This document shows positions 25,533 to 34,288 of a stretch of DNA of 64,000 nt, piece by piece (positions within the stretch are counted from its first letter, which is position 1; each line of letters begins with the position of its first letter). A program made the position numbers and the translations under genes. The notes beneath the pieces were generated by a model. The model had not been told where the DNA came from and made no database searches. It saw nothing but the letters and a program-made list of their open reading frames with translations. This DNA comes from Luteimicrobium sp049844995 (GTDB taxonomy: Bacteria > Actinomycetota > Actinomycetes > Actinomycetales > Cellulomonadaceae), in contig NZ_JBNCMC010000003.1 of assembly GCF_049844995.1 (NCBI RefSeq), forward strand, positions 62,001 to 126,000. Reading direction: 5' to 3'.

Positions 25533-26414
25533 TCAGCCCCGGACGCCGTCGAACGTGTCCGGGTCGGCGCTGCCGGTGCGCTCGCCGCGGTCGAGGCCGT
25601 CGATCGCGGCCATGTCGTCGTCGGACAGGACGAAGCCGAAGAGGTTCCCGTTCTCGGCGATCCGGGCGCGGCTCGACGCCTTGGGGATCACGACGTCGCC
25701 GCGCTGCAGGTGCCACCGCAGCACGACCTGGGCGGGCGTGCGCGCCTGCCGGGCGGCGACGCGTCCGACGACGGGGTCGTCGAGGACCTTGCCGCGCGCG
25801 AGCGGGGACCAGGCCTCCGTGACGATGCCGTGCTCGGCGTGGAACGCGCGGAGCTCGTGCTGCGCGAGGTACGGCTGGACCTCGACCTGGTTGACCGCCG
25901 GGACCACGTCGGCCTCGTCGAGCAGGCGCTGCAGGTGCGCGACCTGGAAGTTCGACACCCCGATCGCCCGGGCCCGCCCGTCGGCGTACGCCTCCTCGAG
26001 GACCCGCCACCGGGCGACGTAGTCGGTCACGGTCGGCAGCGGCCAGTGGATGAGGAACAGGTCGACGTGGTCGAGCCCGAGGTCGTCGAGGGAGCGGTCG
26101 AACGCCGCGCGGGCCTGGTCGGGCGTGTGGTGGGGGTTGTCGAGCTTGCTCGTCACGAACACGTCGTCCCGGGCGAGCCCCGACGCGCGGACCGCCTCGC
26201 CGACCTCCCTCTCGTTGCCGTACATCTCGGCCGTGTCCACGTGGCGGTAGCCGAGCTCGAGGGCCGTGAGCACGAGGCGCGCCGTGTCCGCGGGCGGCAT
26301 CTTGTACGTGCCGAAGCCGAGCTGCGGGACGCTCGTCCCGCTGTTCAGCGGGACGAGCGGCGCGGAGAGCGCCGGCAGCGAGCCGGCGCGTGCGTCGTCG
26401 GACGGAGGGGTCAC
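25533..26414 (-). CDS. Aldo/keto reductase (second of tandem pair)
   Basis: 293 aa NADPH-dependent AKR5-like TIM-barrel reductase. Catalytic tetrad Asp60 and Tyr65 (VDTAEMYGNE), Lys90 (VTSKL) and His123 (LIHWP) is complete. Cofactor-binding IPKASSRARIAEN is at the C-terminal side. Start GTG 26414 overlaps the stop of the upstream paralogue (GTGA). Compared with the neighbour it has a longer N-terminus and shares long identical blocks (DTAEMYGNEREVGEA, RTPAQVVLRWHLQRGD), so the pair arose by tandem duplication. Physiological substrate unknown; 2,5-diketogluconate-reductase-like enzymes are the closest type. Confidence 0.9.
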   Translation of the reverse strand: MTPPSDDARAGSLPALSAPLVPLNSGTSVPQLGFGTYKMPPADTARLVLTALELGYRHVDTAEMYGNEREVGEAVRASGLARDDVFVTSKLDNPHHTPDQARAAFDRSLDDLGLDHVDLFLIHWPLPTVTDYVARWRVLEEAYADGRARAIGVSNFQVAHLQRLLDEADVVPAVNQVEVQPYLAQHELRAFHAEHGIVTEAWSPLARGKVLDDPVVGRVAARQARTPAQVVLRWHLQRGDVVIPKASSRARIAENGNLFGFVLSDDDMAAIDGLDRGERTGSADPDTFDGVRG

Positions 26415-27256
26415 GACTTCGGGACGTAGTCGAACGTGTCGGGATCGGCGCCCGTGCGCTCGCCCCGGTCGAGCGCGGAGATGGACGCCATGTCCTCGCC
26501 CGACAGCTCGAAGTCGAACAGCGCGAAGTTCTCCTCGACCCGCGCCCGGGTCACGGACTTCGGGAACACGATGTCGCCGCGCTGCAGGTGCCAGCGGAGC
26601 ACCACCTGTGCGGGGGTACGGCCGTTGTCCTTGGCGATCTGCACGATCACCGGGTCGCCGAGCACCTTGCCCTGGGCGATGGGCGACCACGCCTCGGTCG
26701 CGATGTCGTGCTCGGCGTCGAACGCGCGGACCTCGTCCTGGGTGAGGTACGGGTGGACCTCGATCTGGTTGACCGCGGGCACCACCGTCGCCTCCGTGTG
26801 GATCCGGCGCAGGTGGTGCGGCTGGAAGTTCGAGACCCCGATCGCACGCGCCCGGCCAGACCGGTAGACCTCCTCGAGCGCCTTCCACGTCTCGACGTAG
26901 TCGCTCAGCATCGCGAGGGGCCAGTGGATGAGGAACAGGTCGACGCGGTCGAGACCGAGGGCCTCGAGGGTGCCGTCGAACGCCGTGAGCGCCGCGTCGT
27001 GCGCGTGGAAGCCGTTGTTGAGCTTGCTGGTGACGAAGACGTCGTCGCGGTCGATCCCGAACTCGCGGATCGCCTCGCCGACCTCTCGCTCGTTGCCGTA
27101 CATCTCGGCCGTGTCGATATGGCGGTAGCCGACCTCCAGCGCGCTCAGCACCGCGGCCTTGGTGTCGGCGGGCGGGATCTGGAACACGCCGAACCCGAGC
27201 TGCGGGATCTCGACGCCGTTGTTGAGCCTGATCTGGGGTACGGGGGAGTCGGACAT
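26411..27256 (-). CDS. Aldo/keto reductase (first of tandem pair)
   Basis: 281 aa. Complete AKR tetrad: Asp48, Tyr53, Lys78, His111. The cofactor phosphate-binding segment is FPKSVTRARVEEN. It is cytosolic and reduces carbonyl compounds with NADPH. ATG 27256 is preceded by GTGAAGG. It is transcribed before its paralogue at 25533, with a four-base overlap, and both are convergent with the flavoenzyme gene. Confidence 0.9.
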   Translation of the reverse strand: MSDSPVPQIRLNNGVEIPQLGFGVFQIPPADTKAAVLSALEVGYRHIDTAEMYGNEREVGEAIREFGIDRDDVFVTSKLNNGFHAHDAALTAFDGTLEALGLDRVDLFLIHWPLAMLSDYVETWKALEEVYRSGRARAIGVSNFQPHHLRRIHTEATVVPAVNQIEVHPYLTQDEVRAFDAEHDIATEAWSPIAQGKVLGDPVIVQIAKDNGRTPAQVVLRWHLQRGDIVFPKSVTRARVEENFALFDFELSGEDMASISALDRGERTGADPDTFDYVPKS

Positions 27257-27312
27257 GCCTTCACCGTGTCACGGGCGGTCGCGCTGTGCTACCCCGCGTC
27301 GGACGATGAGGT

Positions 27313-28638
27313 ATGACTCACGCCGCGTCCCCGCGCGCGCTGCGGCTCGCCGTCGCCGGCGCCGCGGCGGCACTCGCGCTCGCAGCCTGCACGGGCTCGT
27401 CGCCCGCGCCGTCGCCGTCCTCGGTGTCGCCGCCGACGACGCCCGCCACCACCGCCGGCTCGCCCACCTCCCCGGCGACGTCGTCGGGGACGGGAGGGAC
27501 GTCGTCGTCGGGGAACCCCACGCTGCCGCCAGAAGCCGGGAACCCGAAGGTGACCGTGCTCGCGACGCATCTGGACACGCCGTGGGGGCTCGCGGCGCTG
27601 CCCGGCGGGAAGGTGCTGGTCACCGAGCGGGACGCCGCGCACGTCGTCGTGGTGGACCTGGCCTCGGGTGGGCAGACCGAGGTCGGGGGCGCAGGGTCCG
27701 AGGAGCTGCGCTCGACCACCGTGCACCGCCAGGAGAGCGGGCTGCTGGGCGTCGCGGTGTCGCCGTCGTTCGCGTCGGACGGCCGCGTGTTCCTCTACCG
27801 CACGACGGCGCAGGGCAACGAGGTGGTGCGGGCGAAGCTCACGCTCGGGTCGTCGCCCAGCCTGGCGGAGCTCACGCCGATCGTGACGGGCATCCCATCC
27901 GCACAGTTTCACAACGGAGGGCGGCTCGCGTTCGGGCCCGACGGGGACCTGTACGTGACGACGGGCGACGCGACGGACGGGCAGAACGCCCAGAACCCCG
28001 ACTCCCTCGGCGGGAAGATCCTGCGCGTCACGCAGGACGGCAAGGCCGCGCCCGACAACCCCTCCGGCACCCGCGTGTGGACGCTCGGGCACCGTAACGT
28101 GCAGGGCCTCGGCTGGGACGCGACCAGGCGGATGTTCGCGAGCGAGTTCGGCCAGGACACCTGGGACGAGCTCAACCAGATCGTCCCCGGCAAGAACTAC
28201 GGGTGGCCGAACATCGAGGGCAAGCAGTCCGCGGGCGCCGGCTCCGACCCGTCGAACCCGCCCGCCGACTACATGGACCCGCTCGTGACGTGGCGGACCG
28301 ACGAGGCGAGCCCGTCGGGCCTCGCCGTGTCGGACGCGGCGATCTACGTCGCGGCCCTCGGTGGGCTCGGCGGCTCGCCCGGCGCGGCGCTGTGGCGCGT
28401 CCCGCTCGAGCCCGCGGCGAAGGGCTCGCCGACGTCGGCGCGCGCGACCGTCGCCACGCCGCAGCGACTCCTCCACGGCACCTACGGCCGCCTGCGCACG
28501 GTGATGCTCGACCCCACCGTCAAGGACACGGCCTCGACCGACACCCTGCTCGTCCTCACGAGCAACACGGACGGGCGGGGCACGCCGTCGTCCGACGACG
28601 ACCGCCTCCTCCGCGTGGTGGTCCCGAACGCCGGTTGA
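27313..28638 (+). CDS. Glucose/sorbosone dehydrogenase-type lipoprotein (PQQ-type beta-propeller)
   Basis: 441 aa. Signal peptide with lipobox LALAAC (Cys26), then a Pro/Ser/Thr-rich tether to about residue 75 and a six-bladed propeller of the GSDH family: LDTPWGLAALPGGKVLVTER, GLLGVAVSPSFASDGRVFLY, HNGGRLAFGPDGDLYVTTGD, GHRNVQGLGWD, ASEFGQDTWDELN and GKNYGWP. Such proteins oxidise sugars on the outer membrane face using PQQ, but no PQQ genes are visible, so activity is uncertain. The tether is a plausible O-mannosylation site for Pmt. Start ATG 27313 is preceded by GATGAGGT with almost no spacing. Confidence 0.87.
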   Translation: MTHAASPRALRLAVAGAAAALALAACTGSSPAPSPSSVSPPTTPATTAGSPTSPATSSGTGGTSSSGNPTLPPEAGNPKVTVLATHLDTPWGLAALPGGKVLVTERDAAHVVVVDLASGGQTEVGGAGSEELRSTTVHRQESGLLGVAVSPSFASDGRVFLYRTTAQGNEVVRAKLTLGSSPSLAELTPIVTGIPSAQFHNGGRLAFGPDGDLYVTTGDATDGQNAQNPDSLGGKILRVTQDGKAAPDNPSGTRVWTLGHRNVQGLGWDATRRMFASEFGQDTWDELNQIVPGKNYGWPNIEGKQSAGAGSDPSNPPADYMDPLVTWRTDEASPSGLAVSDAAIYVAALGGLGGSPGAALWRVPLEPAAKGSPTSARATVATPQRLLHGTYGRLRTVMLDPTVKDTASTDTLLVLTSNTDGRGTPSSDDDRLLRVVVPNAG

Positions 28639-28669
28639 CGGTCACCTCGGGCGCTTGTGTGGGGTTCAC

Positions 28670-28765
28670 GGGTGGGTTCGGGCAGGTGGTTCGGACTGCG
28701 TCGCCTCCAGGCCCTGGGGGCCTTCCGGCTCCTTGACGTCCTTCACCACCTGCCCGAACTCACCC
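28670..28765. repeat. Long inverted repeat 1 (21-bp arms, 20/21 match)
   Basis: Arms 28670-28690 and 28745-28765 (containing GTTCGGGCAGGTGGT and its complement) pair at 20 of 21 positions across a 54-base loop. Could be a terminator for the gene ending at 28638 or a mobile-repeat remnant. Confidence 0.65.
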
Positions 28766-28871
28766 GCTCCGCCCGCAACCTCACCCGTCCGACCTGGCCA
28801 CGCGCCGTCGTCGGCGAACAGGGCCGCGGGGACGCGACCGGCTGTGGAGGTGAGACGAACGCGCGGGTGGG

Positions 28872-28960
28872 TCGGGGGTGTGGCGCGCGGTCGTGGTGGG
28901 ACTGGCGGGAGGCCACGAGGGACGAGCGGCCGGATGGAAGACCGCGCGCCACACCCCCGA
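28872..28960. repeat. Long inverted repeat 2 (perfect 21-bp arms)
   Basis: Arms 28872-28892 and 28940-28960 (containing GGGGGTGTGGCGCGCGGTC and its complement) are perfectly complementary, loop 47 bases. Ends 51 bp before the candidate metG -10. Confidence 0.7.
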
Positions 28961-29023
28961 ACCGCGCGCCCGAGTCATGGGACGCTGCGGTGCCGCTGAC
29001 GATGCCCCACCTAGGATGTGCCC

Positions 29024-30817
29024 ATGACCCACATCCTCTCGGCCGTGGCGTGGCCGTACGCGAACGGCCCGCGCCACATCGGTCACGTCGCCGGCTTCGG
29101 TGTCCCGTCGGACGTCTACTCCCGGCACATGCGGATGGCGGGTCACGACGTGCTCATGGTGTCGGGCACGGACGAGCACGGGACGCCGATCCTGGTGCAG
29201 GCGGAGCAGGAGGGCGTGACGCCGCAGCAGCTGGCGGACCGCTACAACCGGGTCATCGTCGAGGACCTCGCGCAGCTGGGCCTGTCGTACGACCTCTTCA
29301 CGCGCACGACGACGCGCAACCACTACGCGGTCGTGCAGGAGATGTTCCGCACGGTCCACAAGAACGGCTACATGGTCGAGCAGACGTCGATGGGCGCGAT
29401 CTCGCCGTCGACGGGCCGCACGCTCCCGGACCGCTTCATCGAGGGCACCTGCCCGATCTGCGGGTACGACGGCGCGCGCGGGGACCAGTGCGACAACTGC
29501 GGCAACCAGCTCGACCCGATCGACCTGATCAACCCGGTGAGCCGGATCAACGGCGAGACTCCGAAGTTCGTGGAGTCGAACCACTTCTTCCTGGACCTCC
29601 CGGCGCTGGTGGACGCGCTGGACGCGTGGCTGCGCACCCGCACCGCCTGGCGCCCGAACGTCCTGAAGTTCTCCCTGAACCTGCTCGACGACGTCCGTCC
29701 GCGGGCGATGACGCGCGACATCGACTGGGGCATCCCGGTGCCGCTGGAGGGCTGGGAGGACAACCCGGCCAAGCGCCTGTACGTGTGGTTCGACGCGGTG
29801 ATCGGCTACCTGTCGGCGTCGATCGAGTGGGCGCGCCGCTCCGGCGACCCCGAGGCGTGGCGGGCCTGGTGGAACGACCCGGCGACGGTGTCGAACTACT
29901 TCATGGGCAAGGACAACATCACGTTCCACTCGCAGATCTGGCCGGCGGAGCTGCTGGCCTACGCGGGCAAGGGCGCGAAGGGCGGCGAGCCCGGTCCGTA
30001 CGGGGCGCTGAACCTGCCGACGGAGGTCGTGTCGAGCGAGTTCCTCAACGTGGAGGGCCAGAAGTTCTCCTCGTCGCGCGGTGTCGTGATCTACGTGCGC
30101 GACATGCTGGCGCGCTACCAGACGGACGCGTTCCGGTACTACGTGGCGGCGGCCGGGCCGGAGAGCCAGGACGTCGACTTCACGTGGGCGGACTTCCAGC
30201 GCCGCACCAACGACGAGCTCGTCGCGGGCTGGGGCAACCTCGTGAACCGCACGGCGAACCTGGTGCACAAGAACTTCGGGGCGATCCCGACGCCGGGACA
30301 GCGTCAGCCGGTCGACGAGGCGCTGCTGGCGACCACGACGTCGGCGTTCGGGACGGTCGGCAACCTGCTCGAGACGCACCGCCAGCGTGCGGCGATCGGC
30401 GAGGCGATGCGCGTCGTCGGCGACGTCAACAAGTACGTGTCGGACACGGAGCCGTGGAAGCTGAAGTCCGACCCGGACCGGCTGGCGACGGTGCTGCACA
30501 CGGTCACGCAGGCGGTGAGCGACTGCAACACGCTGCTGGCGCCGTTCCTGCCGCACTCGGCGCAGCAGGTCCACGAGACGTTCGGCGGGTCGGGCTCGGT
30601 GACGCCGCTGCCGCGGATCGACGAGGTCACGGACCTCGACGACGACTCGCGCCACTACCCGGTCATCACGGGCGACTACACGGGCGGGGACCTGCTCACG
30701 TGGGAGCCGCGCGCCGTCGTGCCGGGGACGCCGGTCGCGAAGCCGACGCCGATCTTCACGAAGCTCGACGACTCGATCGTCGACGAGGAGCTCGAGCGGC
30801 TGCGCGAAAAGGCCTGA
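29024..30817 (+). CDS. metG: Methionyl-tRNA synthetase
   Basis: 597 aa class I synthetase charging tRNA-Met. HIGH-type motif PYANGPRHIGH (11-21), a zinc knuckle Cys143/146/156/159 (CPICG...CDNCG), the KMSKS-equivalent KFSSS at 347-351 and a C-terminal helical anticodon-binding domain. No C-terminal tRNA-binding OB domain is present, so it is the short form. TAGGAT (29012-29017) lies six bases before ATG 29024, with a GTG at 29018 as a poorer alternative; leaderless translation is likely. tatD follows after one base, as in Mycobacterium (metG-tatD-rpfB-rsmA-ispE). Confidence 0.96.
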   Translation: MTHILSAVAWPYANGPRHIGHVAGFGVPSDVYSRHMRMAGHDVLMVSGTDEHGTPILVQAEQEGVTPQQLADRYNRVIVEDLAQLGLSYDLFTRTTTRNHYAVVQEMFRTVHKNGYMVEQTSMGAISPSTGRTLPDRFIEGTCPICGYDGARGDQCDNCGNQLDPIDLINPVSRINGETPKFVESNHFFLDLPALVDALDAWLRTRTAWRPNVLKFSLNLLDDVRPRAMTRDIDWGIPVPLEGWEDNPAKRLYVWFDAVIGYLSASIEWARRSGDPEAWRAWWNDPATVSNYFMGKDNITFHSQIWPAELLAYAGKGAKGGEPGPYGALNLPTEVVSSEFLNVEGQKFSSSRGVVIYVRDMLARYQTDAFRYYVAAAGPESQDVDFTWADFQRRTNDELVAGWGNLVNRTANLVHKNFGAIPTPGQRQPVDEALLATTTSAFGTVGNLLETHRQRAAIGEAMRVVGDVNKYVSDTEPWKLKSDPDRLATVLHTVTQAVSDCNTLLAPFLPHSAQQVHETFGGSGSVTPLPRIDEVTDLDDDSRHYPVITGDYTGGDLLTWEPRAVVPGTPVAKPTPIFTKLDDSIVDEELERLREKA

Positions 30818-30818
30818 G

Positions 30819-31808
30819 GTGACGCCGTCGAGCGAGCAGCGGCAGCGTCGTCGCCGGGAGCGCCACGCCTGGCCGCCCGACCCGGAGCCGCTGCCGGTGC
30901 CGGTGGTGGACAACCACACGCACCTGGACTCGATCCACCACGTGCTGGGCGGGGTCGTGCCGGGCGGCACCTGGTACCCCGAGGGGCCCGACGGCGGTGC
31001 TGACCCCGTGCACGTCCCGACGGTCGCCGAGCACCTCGCCCGGGCTGCGGCGGCGGGCGTGCCGCGGATGGTGACGGTCGGCTGCGACCTCGACGCCGTG
31101 GCGTGGACGGACGCCCTGGTGCGCGAGCACGACGCGCTCGTCGGCGCGGTGGCGATCCACCCGAACGAGGCGGTCCTGCACGCGGGCGTCCGCGAGGTCG
31201 GCCCGGACGGGCTCGAGCCGGACCCCCAGCCGCGGCACGCCGTCGGGCTCGACGACGCGGTCGCGCGCGTCGCGGAGGTCGCGCGGGCCAACCCGCGCAT
31301 CCGGGCGATCGGTGAGACGGGCATGGACCTGTTCCGGACCGGCCCCGCGGGGGCGCTCGCCCAGCGGGAGTCGTTCCGGGCGCACCTCGCGCTCGCCAAG
31401 GAGCTCGACCTGCCGGTGCAGATCCACGACCGGGACGCGCACGCGGAGGTCGTCGAGGTGCTGCTGGCGGACGGCGCGCCGGACCGCACGGTCTTCCACT
31501 GCTTCTCGGGCGACGCCGGGCTGGCCCGGCTCGCGGCCCGGCACGGCTGGTACCTGTCGTTCGCGGGCCCGCTGACGTTCGGTGCGAACGACGCGCTGCG
31601 CGCGGCGCTCGCGGTGACGCCGCTCGACCGCGTCCTGGTCGAGACGGACGCCCCGTACCTCACGCCGCACCCGTTCCGCGGGCGCCCGAACGCGCCCTAC
31701 CTGCTCCCGCACACCGTCCGCCGCGCGGCCGAGGTGCAGGGCGTGGGGCTCGCGGACTTCTGCGCCGCCGTCGGGCGGAACACCGCCGCGGTGTACGGCA
31801 CGTGGTGA
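30819..31808 (+). CDS. tatD: TatD-family metal-dependent hydrolase
   Basis: 329 aa amidohydrolase-like barrel. Metal ligands appear in VDNHTHLDS (about 30), GETGMD (about 165), QIHDRDAH (about 205), HCFSG (about 227) and ETDAPYL (about 275). TatD proteins are DNases or RNA-processing exonucleases; the bacterial physiological role is debated. The GTG start is one base after the metG stop, with AAAAGG upstream, indicating one transcript. N-terminal extension of about 25 basic residues is longer than usual. Confidence 0.9.
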   Translation: MTPSSEQRQRRRRERHAWPPDPEPLPVPVVDNHTHLDSIHHVLGGVVPGGTWYPEGPDGGADPVHVPTVAEHLARAAAAGVPRMVTVGCDLDAVAWTDALVREHDALVGAVAIHPNEAVLHAGVREVGPDGLEPDPQPRHAVGLDDAVARVAEVARANPRIRAIGETGMDLFRTGPAGALAQRESFRAHLALAKELDLPVQIHDRDAHAEVVEVLLADGAPDRTVFHCFSGDAGLARLAARHGWYLSFAGPLTFGANDALRAALAVTPLDRVLVETDAPYLTPHPFRGRPNAPYLLPHTVRRAAEVQGVGLADFCAAVGRNTAAVYGTW

Positions 31809-31838
31809 CGCCGTGGGCGGGTCGCGGAGGCCGGAGGA

Positions 31839-31868
31839 TTGACGCATACCGTGACCCGTCCGTTATCT
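31839..31868 (+). promoter_or_regulatory. Candidate promoter of the muralytic gene cluster
   Basis: TTGACG (31839-31844), 18 bases, then TTATCT (31863-31868), roughly 90 bases before the GTG at 31957. Reasonable match to the housekeeping consensus. Confidence 0.4.
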
Positions 31869-31956
31869 TCGTCTCCAACGACCGGCGCCGACCGTTGCCG
31901 GTGGCTGTGCCCGTGTTGCCTCTGATGCCCCTGTCCCGCCGACGATCGGATCACGC

Positions 31957-33939
31957 GTGATCGACGAGATGCCCGCCGCCCGGGTCTATCCGACGCGCCG
32001 CGAGCTGCGTGAGGCGCGGGAGCGCGAGGAGCGGGCACGGGCGCTGAGCCGCGAGCAGGCCGCGAACCACCCCGCCCCGGAGGCGGTCTTGCGGCGCGAG
32101 CTCAACTTCGCCCCGGTCGGCGGCGGCGAGGGCGGACGGACGGCCGCGTCCTTCCATGCCGGGCCGCCGACCCGCGCCCGCGACGTCGCGACCAGCCGCA
32201 GCGCGGCCACGCGCGCCGGCACGACCCGCCCGGCCCCGTCGCCGCTCCCCAGCCCGGCGTGGACGCACCCGTCCCGGTCGCACCGCGCCGACGGTCCCGC
32301 GCGTCGCGGCGGCCGCGACGTCGACGTCCCCCGGCTCGCGAGCGCGTGGACGCGCCGGGCCTTCCCGACGCCGGCCACCCCCGAGCGGGACGGGCTGCCG
32401 GGCGGGCTCACGCCGCCGGTGCCGCCGCCGCCCGGCATGGTGCAGACGCCGTCCGGCCCCGTGCCGATCGTGGCGCCTTCGAGCCTGGCGGGCCCCGTGC
32501 CGCCCGTGCCGACGCCCTCGGGGCCCGTGCCGTCGGTGCCCGGCGCCTCGACGGCTGCTGCCGCGCTCCGCGCGTGGGCGCCGGTCGTCGAGTCGACCGT
32601 CGCCACCCGGGTCGCGCTCCCGGCCGAGGTCGCGGCCGGCACGCCGCCCCCTCCGCCGGTGCGCGAGGCGGGGCCCGCCGAGGACGGTCCTGCCGACGTC
32701 GAGACCCACCTGACCGTGACGCACCCCGCGCTCTTCCGCGCCGACACGCAGGCGCAGCGCACGAAGACCCGCGAGCGGACGCACCTCACGAGCCGGCCCA
32801 TGCGCTGGGGCGCCCAGGCGGCGGTCCTGGCGGCCGTCGTCGGGACCACGGGCGCGTTCACCGTCTACCACCGGCACCTCGACCTCGACGTCGACGGCAG
32901 CACCCGCAGCGTCGACGCGTACGGCTGGACCGTGGGGGACGTGCTCAAGCAGCAGCACGTCCCGGTCAAGGCGGGGGACGTCGTCGAGCCGGCGCTCTCG
33001 GCGCCCGCGCGGGGCGTGGACCAGATCGTCGTGCGGACGAGCCGCCAGGTCGAGCTCGAGCTCAACGGCGAGACCAAGACGGTCACCACGACGGCGTCGA
33101 CCGTCGGGGAGCTGCTCGACGCGCTGGGGGAGCGCAGCGACGGCGCGGTGTCCGCGGCGTCCCGGGCGCAGCCGCTGGGCCGCGACCCGCTCCGCCTGTC
33201 CACCACCAAGTCGGTGCACGTGCTCGTCGACGGGCAGGACGTCCCGGTGACGACGGCGGCGGCGACCGTCGGGGAGGTGCTCTCCGCCGCGGGCGTGGAC
33301 CTGGGGTCCAGGGACACGACGTCGGCGCCCGCGGGCGCGGCGGCCGTGGACGGCATGGTCGTCGTCGTGAACCGCGGGAAGTCGTCGACGTCGCACGTCA
33401 CGCAGGTCGTCGCGTTCGACTCGAAGGAGATCAAGGACGGCTCCCTCCCCAAGGGCCAGAAGGTCGTCAAGACCACGGGCCGGGTCGGCCAGATCGAGCG
33501 CACCTACAAGGTGGCGACGAAGGGCGGCGTCGAGGTCTCGCGGACGCTCGTGAGCGAGAACGTCACCGCCGAGCCGGTCGACGAGGTGGTCCTCGTCGGG
33601 ACGATGGACGTGCCGGACCCGGCGACCGTCGTGGTCTCGCCCGGGTCGGCCCAGGCGATCGCCAAGGCGATGGTCGCGGACCGCGGCTGGGACTCGTCCC
33701 AGTTCTCCTGCCTCGTCTCGCTGTGGAACCGGGAGTCCGGCTGGCGCGTGAACGCCGCGAACCCGAGCGGCGCGTACGGCATCCCGCAGGCGCTGCCGGG
33801 CTCCAAGATGGCGAGCGCCGGGTCGGACTGGCGGACCAACGCCAAGACCCAGATCGCGTGGGGCCTGAGCTACATCGCGGGCCGCTACGGCACGCCGTGC
33901 GGTGCGTGGGGGCACTCGCAGTCGACCGGCTGGTACTGA
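31957..33939 (+). CDS. DUF348/G5 membrane-anchored lytic transglycosylase-like protein
   Basis: 660 aa. A cytoplasmic Pro/Arg-rich N-terminus (1-280) precedes one membrane helix (285-304), three DUF348 ubiquitin-like repeats (about 308-350, 362-410, 420-465), a G5 domain (470-549) and a C-terminal SLT-like domain (564-660). Likely catalytic Glu593 lies in LWNRESGWRVN, and two Cys flank the domain (SCLVSLW, GTPCGAW), probably disulfide-bonded. It resembles RpfB except for the end domain, which is of the aggregation-promoting or lysozyme-like type rather than Rpf. Expected to cleave peptidoglycan outside the membrane. The 280-residue intracellular head is unusual. GTG 31957 is chosen; ATG 31969 is possible. 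Confidence 0.85.
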   Translation: MIDEMPAARVYPTRRELREAREREERARALSREQAANHPAPEAVLRRELNFAPVGGGEGGRTAASFHAGPPTRARDVATSRSAATRAGTTRPAPSPLPSPAWTHPSRSHRADGPARRGGRDVDVPRLASAWTRRAFPTPATPERDGLPGGLTPPVPPPPGMVQTPSGPVPIVAPSSLAGPVPPVPTPSGPVPSVPGASTAAAALRAWAPVVESTVATRVALPAEVAAGTPPPPPVREAGPAEDGPADVETHLTVTHPALFRADTQAQRTKTRERTHLTSRPMRWGAQAAVLAAVVGTTGAFTVYHRHLDLDVDGSTRSVDAYGWTVGDVLKQQHVPVKAGDVVEPALSAPARGVDQIVVRTSRQVELELNGETKTVTTTASTVGELLDALGERSDGAVSAASRAQPLGRDPLRLSTTKSVHVLVDGQDVPVTTAAATVGEVLSAAGVDLGSRDTTSAPAGAAAVDGMVVVVNRGKSSTSHVTQVVAFDSKEIKDGSLPKGQKVVKTTGRVGQIERTYKVATKGGVEVSRTLVSENVTAEPVDEVVLVGTMDVPDPATVVVSPGSAQAIAKAMVADRGWDSSQFSCLVSLWNRESGWRVNAANPSGAYGIPQALPGSKMASAGSDWRTNAKTQIAWGLSYIAGRYGTPCGAWGHSQSTGWY

Positions 33940-34288
33940 CGGACCGGGACCCACGCCGATGTGGGTCACCCGTCCAGGTCGATCGTCCAGTTGGACGGGC
34001 GTCCCAGTTGGGACCGACCCCGGGACGGCGTGTGCTCGGGCAGTGAAGATCTGCTCGATCGATCCGGGTGATTCGGACAGAGGCCTGCAGACCTCGCAGC
34101 CGCCGTTTGGAGCCTCCTCGCGCGCGGCCTAGCGTCATGCACTCGAACCGCCGGATCGGCGGACGGAGCCAGCGGGCGACGCTCAGAGCGTCGCCCGATC
34201 CGTGCCCGGGCGCGCCGCCGGGGTACGTGGCTGGGAGCGCTTGCACGCCCACCGCCCGTCGTGCCCGGATGGCACCAGCAAGGACCTC
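33940..34288 (+). promoter_or_regulatory. Structured leader upstream of the second muralytic gene
   Basis: 349 bases without a gene. Contains short palindromes (CCGTCCA/TGGACGG, GTCCCA/TGGGAC) that could end the upstream transcript, then two stable stems: CCGCCG/CGGCGG at 34149-34163 and a perfect 10-bp stem GGGCGACGCT (34174-34183) with 34187-34196. This looks like a structured 5' leader. It shares the local pattern CGGCGGACGGAGCCA with ydaO-type RNAs but lacks their other conserved blocks, so no riboswitch is claimed. Confidence 0.35.

Larger units (their letters stand above)
28639..29023. other. Intergenic region with two large inverted repeats upstream of metG
   Basis: 385 bases. It contains two long hairpins (28670-28765 and 28872-28960, listed separately) and TAGGAT at 29012-29017, a candidate -10 for metG. 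No convincing open frame seen. The hairpins exceed the size of ordinary terminators and are not T-box-like as far as I can see. Confidence 0.6.

Noticed and set aside
28670..28960. T-box or other amino-acid-responsive leader for metG
   Set aside because: The inverted repeats lie upstream of the probable promoter, so they would not be in the metG mRNA, and no T-box sequence is seen.
33940..34288. c-di-AMP (ydaO) riboswitch upstream of a muralytic gene
   Set aside because: Only a short stretch resembles the family; the GGGGUGAAUC-like and CCCGACAGCU-like blocks I would expect are not seen. Kept only as a structured leader.
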